A DNA stretch of 38,738 nt from Fidelibacterota bacterium (GTDB lineage Bacteria; Fidelibacterota; Marinisomatia; SCGC-AAA003-L08; D37C17): the NCBI GenBank assembly GCA_014381415.1, contig JACNLQ010000076.1:1-38738 (forward strand). Reading direction: 5' to 3'. This document shows positions 26,166-33,240 of the stretch, piece after piece. Under the pieces are notes generated by a model. The model was not told the DNA's origin. It ran no database searches and saw nothing but the letters and a program-made list of their open reading frames with translations. Made by a program: the position numbers and the translations under genes. The first letter of the stretch is position 1. The number at the start of each line of letters is the position of its first letter.

Positions 26166-29012
26166 CTACTCTGCTACGGTACTGATTAGTACTTCCATGA
26201 TTCTATTATAAAACTCTCTTCTCACCCCATACATTTCCTTACTACCCTCTTTCCCTTTTCTACTGGGATGGACTCGATTGGTGAGAAGTACAATTATTAT
26301 CTCCTGATTTGGGTCAATCCACAGTGAGGTACCCGTAAATCCCAGATGACCGAATGAACCGGGAGTAAAATAATCTCCGGCAATTGATTTACCAGACTGT
26401 GAGGGAGTATCCCAACCCAAAGCCATGTCTGAGTCCTGAGGTATATTTTGTACAGTAGTAAAATCCTGCACTTGTTCTTCTTTAAAAAATCTTTTTCCAT
26501 TCCAAAGACCTCCGTCCACCAGCATTTGGGCATATCGGGCAATATCTTCCGCCGTGGAAAATAATCCTGCATGACCAGAAACACCCCCCATGAGATAGGT
26601 ATTCTCATCATGAACTTCGCCATGGATGAGTCTATTTCTGTAAAGGGTATCCAATTCGGTTGGAGCAATTCTCAATTTCCAATCCATAGGCGGTAAATAG
26701 CGTGTACTTTTCATTTCAATGGGATTAAAAAACCATGATTGCACCAGACGATCTAATGTCCGCCCACTTACTTTTTCAATAATGGAGCTGAGTAAAATAA
26801 ATCCCAAATCGCTGTATTCAAAATTTGTACCCGGCGCTACATTTAATTCCACATTCAAGATATAGCTCATTACATCTGCTTTAGTTTTTATCTTATCATC
26901 TAAAAAGAATTGGTAATAACCAGGCAGACCGGAGGAATGGGTGAGCAAATGGCGAATGGTAACATCCTCTTTTCCATTTCCTGTAAATTGAGGGAAGAAT
27001 TGCTCTACGGTATGATCCAAAGATAACTTTTTTTGAGATATAAGTTTCATGGCGACGGGTACAGCAGCCAAAACTTTGGTAAGGGAAGCTATATCATAAA
27101 TAGTTTCACCATCCACCTGAGGAGAATCTGGATCGTAGGAAAAATGTCCAAAACCACTACTGTAAATAAGACTACCATTTTGAATCACAGCTATCTGGGC
27201 TCCGGGGAAAATCTTGCTCTTTATGGCATTTTTTAAAACTGTTTCGGCATTCTGAAAATTAATTGAATTCACCGAGCCCCAATTCTTAAATCTTTTCTTT
27301 TTTTTTACTCCAAAACCCCTGGGCAATTTAGGGGATAAATTTACGGGAAGTCTTCCATTTACAACCGAGCGTCCCCATAGAACATCTGATGCAGCTTTTA
27401 TACTTACGCTTCCATAGCCGAAAGCACAGACATAAGTTTCTAACATTTTATAAGCAGGTAGGTATGGACTGCCAAAGCTGAAGGTTACCATGGAAATACC
27501 CGTTTTTTGTAAATCTGCAAGCAGTAGCGAATGAGACGAATCAATACTGGCAATACCCTTATCCATGCGAATACGAACAACCAGTGATATTACTATCTGA
27601 TCGACCCCATTAATTTGGTTCAGCACATCTTTTCTCCCTAATTCAGATATGGGGTCATTTATAAACATTTCTTTTACATGTCCATGAGTACGAATTATAT
27701 CGGTACTAAATGATTTTACATAGCCCCGAGCACCGTCATCTAAGGATAATATGATATGTGCCAACGAATCTATTTTTTCAGGATGTAGAGGCAACTGATA
27801 ATTGTCATCTTTTACAAGGGTTATAGATTTCCTTGCAATTTCACGGGCTTTCTTTTGGTGCTCAGGTATTCCCACTATGCTTTCCAATTCTGAAAATAAA
27901 GGCTGAGTTAATCCAGATAATAGCCCCATTTCATGTTTCATTTTCCAAATTCTGGCAACAGATTCATTAATTCGATTTTCACTGATCCTCCCCGATTGCA
28001 CAGCCTTTTCTATGGAATCAATAGTATGCTTTACATCAATGGGTAAAAGGAGAATGTCAACCCCAGCTTCTACGGCACGTACTGCAGACTCCCCCGCCCA
28101 CGCCATTTGGGTGAGACCACCCATTTCCATACCATCTGTGATGATGACACCATCGAATCCCATTTCATTACGGAGGAGGTCTGTTGTAATTGCAACCGAA
28201 TGGGAGGCAGGGTCTCCGCTATCATCCAATCCCGGAAGCGCAATATGTCCCACCATGATCATTTTTACTCCGGACTTTACTGCTTGCCTAAATGGGTACA
28301 GTTCAAGTGATTCCAACTCTAACCGACTCCCTTTAATAGTTGGTAAACTTGTGTGACTGTCAGTAGCCGTATTTCCATGACCGGGAAAATGTTTAGCACA
28401 GGCGATGAGTCCATTTTCTTGAGCACCCCTGATAAAAGCTGAGCCAAATTTTGATACCGTTTCCCTATTATCTGAATAGGAGCGAAAGTTTATAATTGGG
28501 TTAGCAGGATTATTATTAATATCCATCACAGGTGAGAATGTAACCTGCACCCCCAATGCTCTGGCTTCTAGGGCAGTAATTCTCCCCTGGTCATAGGCAA
28601 GACTACTATCACCTGTGGCCGCAACAGCCATATTGCTTGGGAAGAGGGTTCCACCACCCATCCACTGTCCCAATCCACGTTCATAATCAGCAGCCACCAA
28701 TAGAGGATATTTTGCCCATTTTTGAAATTGCTGAACATTATAATAACTGCCATGAATACTTCCGCCAAAGGAAATTACTCCACCAATTCCATCATCCTTC
28801 AGCCAATTTTCTAGAGAATTGCGATACCAATGCTTGCTGTGATAATAATCGCCCCGAATCCGTACCATAATCATTTGGGCAATCTTTTCTCTGAGTGTAA
28901 GTTTATTCCAATCTGATTGATTGTAGGTTTTTAGGGGCAGAGAAGTTAGTTCAGGCTGTGGTGCTACAGCACAAGCCATCAAAAATAAGAGTGGAAAAAT
29001 TAATTTACTCAT
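26166..29012 (-). CDS. Lipoprotein fusing GH3 (NagZ-type) glycosidase and serine beta-lactamase-fold hydrolase
   Basis: 948 residues. Lipobox LFLMAC (Cys14) makes it a lipoprotein. GH3 domain about 30-370: the NagZ motif KHFPGHG (207-213) with the DSH His-Asp dyad (218-220) and the nucleophile region GVIITDGMEM (Asp293). A GH3 C-terminal domain covers about 385-565. From about 590 is a penicillin-binding/beta-lactamase (serine hydrolase) domain with SLTK (SxxK), HLLTHSSGLP, YSD in the YxN position (FEYSDLGF) and HLGFTGTSLW as the third motif. NagZ enzymes release N-acetylglucosamine from muropeptides; the second domain may act on the peptide or amide side. Bacteroidetes-type relatives share this two-domain plan. 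It overlaps the alanine racemase gene by eight bases and lies seven bases from the symporter-NamZ fusion. Confidence 0.92.
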   Translation of the reverse strand: MSKLIFPLLFLMACAVAPQPELTSLPLKTYNQSDWNKLTLREKIAQMIMVRIRGDYYHSKHWYRNSLENWLKDDGIGGVISFGGSIHGSYYNVQQFQKWAKYPLLVAADYERGLGQWMGGGTLFPSNMAVAATGDSSLAYDQGRITALEARALGVQVTFSPVMDINNNPANPIINFRSYSDNRETVSKFGSAFIRGAQENGLIACAKHFPGHGNTATDSHTSLPTIKGSRLELESLELYPFRQAVKSGVKMIMVGHIALPGLDDSGDPASHSVAITTDLLRNEMGFDGVIITDGMEMGGLTQMAWAGESAVRAVEAGVDILLLPIDVKHTIDSIEKAVQSGRISENRINESVARIWKMKHEMGLLSGLTQPLFSELESIVGIPEHQKKAREIARKSITLVKDDNYQLPLHPEKIDSLAHIILSLDDGARGYVKSFSTDIIRTHGHVKEMFINDPISELGRKDVLNQINGVDQIVISLVVRIRMDKGIASIDSSHSLLLADLQKTGISMVTFSFGSPYLPAYKMLETYVCAFGYGSVSIKAASDVLWGRSVVNGRLPVNLSPKLPRGFGVKKKKRFKNWGSVNSINFQNAETVLKNAIKSKIFPGAQIAVIQNGSLIYSSGFGHFSYDPDSPQVDGETIYDIASLTKVLAAVPVAMKLISQKKLSLDHTVEQFFPQFTGNGKEDVTIRHLLTHSSGLPGYYQFFLDDKIKTKADVMSYILNVELNVAPGTNFEYSDLGFILLSSIIEKVSGRTLDRLVQSWFFNPIEMKSTRYLPPMDWKLRIAPTELDTLYRNRLIHGEVHDENTYLMGGVSGHAGLFSTAEDIARYAQMLVDGGLWNGKRFFKEEQVQDFTTVQNIPQDSDMALGWDTPSQSGKSIAGDYFTPGSFGHLGFTGTSLWIDPNQEIIIVLLTNRVHPSRKGKEGSKEMYGVRREFYNRIMEVLISTVAE

Positions 29013-30108
29013 TAATTAAATTTCGGGCAACACGGGCAGATACCCCAGTGAGAAATTCATATGGGATTTTTTTGTATTTCACAGCTAAATATTCTAATTG
29101 AGTCTTTTCATCCTCTCCTCCCCAAAATACAGCTTCATCTCCATCTTTAATTGCATCTTCATTACAATTGATAGCAATTAGATCCATAGATACCTTCCCA
29201 ATAATTGGATAGTATAATCCATTTATTTCTACACTACCTGAATTAGAGAATTCTGTTGGAATACCATCGGCATATCCTGCCTGAAGCAATGCAATTTTTT
29301 CATCCTTTTCAGCAGTATAAAGGCGACTATATCCTACCGAATCACCTGCTTTAATTTTTTTCACCAATACAACTGGAGCTTTCATTTTCATCACCGGCTT
29401 TAATTTATTGTGAGGCATTCCCAATGGTGATACTCCATAGAGAGAAATCCCGGGGCGTACCATATTAAAATGAGATTCCGCACAATTTAAAATGCCTGAA
29501 GAATTAGCAATGTGAAAATAATGCGTCTCAGGTAAAATTTCATTAGCTAATTTTATAACCTTCCTAAATTGATCTAATTGTTGATCCCGAAATTGAGTAT
29601 TTTTCTCTTCAGCAGTTGCAAAATGAGAATATACTCCTTCCACTCGAATTTCAGGGGTATCTGCCAGCAATTGCATAATTGACTTAGTTTTTTCAAGGCA
29701 GACACCCATCCGTCCCATTCCTGTATCAATTTTTAGATGGGAAAATATGGGCGAATTAGGGGAAGCATATTCTTTAAGCTCAGGAACATCATTAATTGAG
29801 TTTATTGAACAACGAACTTGCCCTGACTTATACAATGTATAATTTTTTGAAGTAATTTTTCCCAAATGTAAAATGGGTTCCTGGATACCGGCATTCAAGA
29901 GTTCCATGGCCTCACTACCTAAGGCAACACAAAATCCATGGACACCAATATCTGATAAAACATGGGCAACAGAAACGGCTCCATGCCCATAAGCATTTGC
30001 CTTAATAACTGCCATAATCTTAGCATCCCCTACCATATTTTTAATGGCAAAGTAATTCTGCTTTAAGTGATTAAGATAAATATCGGCTTCAGGCTGGAGC
30101 AAGAGCAT
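29005..30108 (-). CDS. alr: Alanine racemase
   Basis: 367 residues, standard length. PLP-dependent interconversion of L- and D-alanine for peptidoglycan. The N-terminal barrel carries AVIKANAYGHG with the PLP lysine (Lys36). The C-terminal beta domain has VGYSRLY, with the second catalytic Tyr, followed by LQAGYADGIP. The substrate-binding region VRPGISLYGVSPLG and the late GKVSMDLIAINC are also typical. It overlaps the kinase gene by 20 bases upstream and the GH3 gene by eight bases downstream, so it is translationally coupled in the peptidoglycan-salvage run. Here it could supply D-Ala or convert D-Ala freed from muropeptides. Confidence 0.95.
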   Translation of the reverse strand: MLLLQPEADIYLNHLKQNYFAIKNMVGDAKIMAVIKANAYGHGAVSVAHVLSDIGVHGFCVALGSEAMELLNAGIQEPILHLGKITSKNYTLYKSGQVRCSINSINDVPELKEYASPNSPIFSHLKIDTGMGRMGVCLEKTKSIMQLLADTPEIRVEGVYSHFATAEEKNTQFRDQQLDQFRKVIKLANEILPETHYFHIANSSGILNCAESHFNMVRPGISLYGVSPLGMPHNKLKPVMKMKAPVVLVKKIKAGDSVGYSRLYTAEKDEKIALLQAGYADGIPTEFSNSGSVEINGLYYPIIGKVSMDLIAINCNEDAIKDGDEAVFWGGEDEKTQLEYLAVKYKKIPYEFLTGVSARVARNLINE

Positions 30109-31078
30109 CTCCTTTTACTATGTCGCTTATTTTAACTTCTACATCATGTAATTTAGCTGCTAATATTCCTGCTCCATAGGCAGGGGATATTGAGGAGAAT
30201 GTCCACTTAATATCTGGAAAATTAAATCGAAGGTCATCGTTTAAAGATTTTCTAAAAAAGTCATTTCTGATTACTGACCCATTTCCTGATAATACAATAT
30301 GGTTCTCATTGTATTCTAATTCATCCGTTAAGGCTATAATATATTCAGAGACAGCATGAGTAGCTTCCTGCATAATAGATAATGCCACCTCATTTCCTTT
30401 TTCAGCCAATTCAATTATAGATTCCGCAATCCCCGCAATGATAGACACCGCATCATCACTTTCGTTTAGTTTTTCAATTGCCACCTGATATTCTTCTTCT
30501 TCCACATGCTTTAAGAAAACAGACATGATTTCTTCCAAGTCTTGATCTCCCAAAACAGACGTTTCATTTAACGTTAGATTTAGTAAAGCTTGCCTCCCTA
30601 TCCAATATCCACTACCCCTATCGCCCTGATCATGTCCCTTCCCTGCCTGCCGGACTGTTTTCCCACCTGCAATTCGGGACATACAATTAATCCCCGTACC
30701 AACTGTCACCAAAATGCCAAAATCACCGAGGCAACCCAGAACAAACGCTGCTTCGTCATCATTCATTATTATGGTTCGTTGGGATAATTTAATATTATCC
30801 AATTTACCAAATACCATATCGCGGCCATCTTGACTGGACGACCCTGCCAATCCCAAGCCAACTGCATCCACATATTCTGTGGGGATTTCTGCAACACTGC
30901 ATAAATTTTTTATCATATCATAAATACGAGTTGCTGCAACCTCTCCATTCACAGAAACATTGCTGCCCTTATCAATAATTGAGGCAATGGTTTCTCCCTC
31001 ATCTGTAAATAAAATACCCCTCGTTTTAGAGGCACCTCCATCTACACCAATTATATAAAATCTATCTTCTATTTTCAT
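30089..31078 (-). CDS. BadF/BadG-family amino-sugar kinase (GlcNAc/MurNAc kinase-like)
   Basis: 329 residues, cytoplasmic ASKHA-fold kinase. The N-terminal phosphate loop IIGVDGGASKTRGILF, the adenosine-side TVGTGINCMSRIAGGK and the diagnostic GKGHDQGDRGSGYWIGRQAL-like block (GDRGSGYWIG) place it in the BadF/BadG/BcrA/BcrD family with N-acetylglucosamine kinases and MurK of Clostridium. MurK phosphorylates both MurNAc and GlcNAc at O6. In this position, next to NamZ and NagZ genes, either sugar is a sensible substrate. It overlaps the ABC permease by ATGA and alr by 20 bases. No MurQ etherase or NagA/NagB is in the window, so the next steps are elsewhere. Confidence 0.85.
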   Translation of the reverse strand: MKIEDRFYIIGVDGGASKTRGILFTDEGETIASIIDKGSNVSVNGEVAATRIYDMIKNLCSVAEIPTEYVDAVGLGLAGSSSQDGRDMVFGKLDNIKLSQRTIIMNDDEAAFVLGCLGDFGILVTVGTGINCMSRIAGGKTVRQAGKGHDQGDRGSGYWIGRQALLNLTLNETSVLGDQDLEEIMSVFLKHVEEEEYQVAIEKLNESDDAVSIIAGIAESIIELAEKGNEVALSIMQEATHAVSEYIIALTDELEYNENHIVLSGNGSVIRNDFFRKSLNDDLRFNFPDIKWTFSSISPAYGAGILAAKLHDVEVKISDIVKGDALAPA

Positions 31079-31824
31079 ATTTTTCTAAATATTTTATGGC
31101 TAATTATAAGTGTAATAATTCCAATAATAATGGTTCCTAGTAGGGTCAGGGAAAATCCAACCCAGTTAAATGGATTATGTAAAATAACAGACCTAACATT
31201 TTCAAATGCTGTTGTTGTAGGTATAGAATTGATAACGGACAAAAACGAAATGGGGTAATATTTCAGGGGTATGAAATTACCGAACCCCATGGTGACACCC
31301 AAAAAAAGAATAAATGAAATATTTACAAAAAATATACCATTTGAAACCAGCATTCCAATTAAGGTACCTACTAAAGAAAAATGTAATATTAAAGTGAACA
31401 TCTGCAGGGTAATTATAAGAATGCTGTTAATGCTCAAATATTCATTATTTAAAGTTGAAGTTATTATAATTGCTACAATAAATTGACCAACACCATAAAT
31501 CATTCCTCTAGCAATATTTATGAGAATTAAATCTAAATTTGATATAGGTGTTTTTAGAAGTGCATCAATCTGTTGTGACTCAAATTGTATTTTTCTCATT
31601 CGACTGGCAGATTGCAAAAATGCTGTCATTCCAGCAGTTGTTATCCATATTCCCCCGGCTGACCAGTTTAAATATCGTATGTCCATGGTAATAATTCTAG
31701 ATAGGGGAATTGCTAAAAATGTATGAATAACAATAGGCATCAAGATCCAAAATAAAAAAATTGGAAATACATTTTTTTTAAATTCTAAAAATTCACGCTT
31801 AAATAGAGGAATTAATGGATTCAT
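31075..31824 (-). CDS. ABC-2 type transporter permease
   Basis: 249 residues from the ATG at 31824, preferred because AGGAGG lies directly upstream and the ATG overlaps the ATPase stop as ATGA; longer in-frame forms overlap the ATPase gene by about 50 bases. Six membrane helices are readable (about 20-40, 55-75, 100-125, 135-160, 165-185 and 225-245), with the cytosolic N-terminus LIPLFKREFLEFKKN typical of ABC-2 exporters. It pairs with the ATPase encoded immediately upstream and forms an exporter of unknown substrate. It overlaps the kinase gene start by four bases, so it is in the same transcript as the peptidoglycan-salvage genes. Confidence 0.85.
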   Translation of the reverse strand: MNPLIPLFKREFLEFKKNVFPIFLFWILMPIVIHTFLAIPLSRIITMDIRYLNWSAGGIWITTAGMTAFLQSASRMRKIQFESQQIDALLKTPISNLDLILINIARGMIYGVGQFIVAIIITSTLNNEYLSINSILIITLQMFTLILHFSLVGTLIGMLVSNGIFFVNISFILFLGVTMGFGNFIPLKYYPISFLSVINSIPTTTAFENVRSVILHNPFNWVGFSLTLLGTIIIGIITLIISHKIFRKI

Positions 31825-32747
31825 TCTAATCCTCCTTCCGTGAGACCGATAAATAAATCTCTCAGTCTGCAAATACTGGTGTCAAGATCAGCTAAATCAT
31901 GCTCTAATGCAAGACGTAATACATTGAAAAATTGTTGGCGCTCACGGGAATAAAACTCTAATTCCAATCCCTTCAGCCTGGGGCGTAGTACTCGGGGATA
32001 TTGTTCCAGCTGATCCATAAATTCTTGAGGAGGTTCTGTAGAAAATGCCAAGCGATAATTGGTGAGTCCATGGGTTGTTTCAATAAGTCTCTCCAGAGTT
32101 CCATCCATTTTAATGTTTCCTTCATGGAGTATGGCAATCCTATTAGCATAACGTTCTGCTTCGGTGAAATTTTGAGTGGCAAAAATTATAGTTTTATTAT
32201 AGTGGAGTTTATCCAATATATTCCAAACTGTACTTCGGCTGTGAGGATCCATTCCCGTTGTAGGTTCATCCAATAACAATACTTTCGGATCATGAACCAG
32301 GGCACGGGCAAATAATATTTTTCTTTGAAGACCATAAGCTTGATCATGTGGAGACTGTCTTAAGAATCTTGTAAATCCCAGTAAATCTGCCCAATGGAGG
32401 GTATTCTTTTTAGCTTCAGCAGAAGTTAATCCATGCAGTTGTCCATGGATGGATATATTATCAAATATAGTAAGGTCATCATCTAGATTTATATTCTGGG
32501 GCATGTACCCACACATGGATCGTGTTTCTAAACTTCTACTGCCTATATCCTGCCCATGAATATATACTGAGCCTGTGTCTTTTTCGATGAGACCTACCAG
32601 TAATTTTAATATCATGGACTTCCCTGATCCATTTTCTCCAATAAGTACAAAGGTTGATCCTTTTTCCACCCCAAAGGATAAATCCGCCAGTAGGGTTTTA
32701 TTGCCGATGGCTTTTCCAACTGATTTAAATGTTATTGATGCTTCCAT
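31821..32747 (-). CDS. ABC transporter ATP-binding protein with degenerate signature motif
   Basis: 308 residues. Walker A GENGSGKS (about 38-45), Q-loop GYMPQN, Walker B VLLLDEPTTGMD and the switch region TIIFATQNF. The expected LSGGQ signature before Walker B reads AYGLQRK (QAYGLQRKILFARAL), so only Gly and Gln remain. The H-loop position is Gln (ATQN), not the usual His. Both changes are in motifs needed for hydrolysis across the dimer. About 80 C-terminal residues after the ATPase core form an extra domain seen in ABC-2 exporter ATPases. First gene of the run into the permease, kinase, alr and hydrolases. Confidence 0.85.
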   Translation of the reverse strand: MEASITFKSVGKAIGNKTLLADLSFGVEKGSTFVLIGENGSGKSMILKLLVGLIEKDTGSVYIHGQDIGSRSLETRSMCGYMPQNINLDDDLTIFDNISIHGQLHGLTSAEAKKNTLHWADLLGFTRFLRQSPHDQAYGLQRKILFARALVHDPKVLLLDEPTTGMDPHSRSTVWNILDKLHYNKTIIFATQNFTEAERYANRIAILHEGNIKMDGTLERLIETTHGLTNYRLAFSTEPPQEFMDQLEQYPRVLRPRLKGLELEFYSRERQQFFNVLRLALEHDLADLDTSICRLRDLFIGLTEGGLE

Positions 32748-32760
32748 TTATATTAATAGT

Positions 32761-32800
32761 CCCTTGGTTCTAGGGTCTGGGAGCTTGGAACTATGAATCC
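32761..32800. repeat. Left flanking repeat of the four-helix-bundle gene
   Basis: The stretch TTCTAGGGTCTGGGAGCTTG and the following GAACTAT read, on the minus strand, ATAGTTCCAAGCTCCCAGAC then CCTAGAA. This is an imperfect inverted copy of the repeat on the other side of the gene (33187-33236). Low complexity is partly responsible, but the shared order GTTCC/AGCTCC/CCCAG is notable. Confidence 0.5.
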
Positions 32801-32811
32801 TAATATTTTGA

Positions 32812-33186
32812 CTAGTCACCCTTTGCTCTTCTCTGAATTGATTGGATGAATAAATTTAGTTTTTTACCTAATAAAGTTAGTTTAGCATGAAGGTTTAAAT
32901 ATTTTTCTTTATCTTTTAATGATTCAGTTTCAATTAAATTTTCTAAATGGTCTATGGTCTCATCATTAGAGGCATGAGAATAGTGTAAAAAATGAATATA
33001 ATCATTAATATATTTTCTCCTTCCATATCCTTCTACAATATTTGATTTTACAGAATTAATTGACCTCCTAATTTGACTTCCTTCTTCATACATTTCAAAT
33101 TTAGGCAGGTCCTTTAATGTTATTTTATGAAATTCTATAACCAACTCACGTGATAAACCCCAAATCTCCAAATTTTTGTAACTCAT
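32812..33186 (-). CDS. Four-helix-bundle protein (23S rRNA intervening-sequence type)
   Basis: 124 residues with the landmarks of the TIGR02436/bAvd-like family: [20 protein letters not shown], then [20 protein letters not shown] and a C-terminal helix pair ([20 protein letters not shown]). Members are small helical bundles first seen inside 23S rRNA intervening sequences and also widely scattered as single genes; molecular function is uncertain. Here it is alone between the ABC operon and polA, flanked on both sides by inverted GTTCCCAG/CTCCCAG-rich repeats, which suggests insertion as a small mobile unit. There is no rRNA or diversity-generating reverse transcriptase nearby. Confidence 0.85.
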   Translation of the reverse strand: MSYKNLEIWGLSRELVIEFHKITLKDLPKFEMYEEGSQIRRSINSVKSNIVEGYGRRKYINDYIHFLHYSHASNDETIDHLENLIETESLKDKEKYLNLHAKLTLLGKKLNLFIQSIQRRAKGD

Positions 33187-33236
33187 CTGACTCTAGTTCC
33201 CAGTACCCAGCTCCTACTATCCAGTAAGTTCCTACT
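33187..33236. repeat. Right flanking repeat of the four-helix-bundle gene
   Basis: CTAGTTCCCAGTACCCAGCT then CCTACTATCCAGTAAGTTCC, an imperfect inverted match to 32761-32800 and itself made of short CCAG/TTCC units. It ends right before the polA stop codon at 33241. Confidence 0.5.
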
Positions 33237-33240
33237 CATA

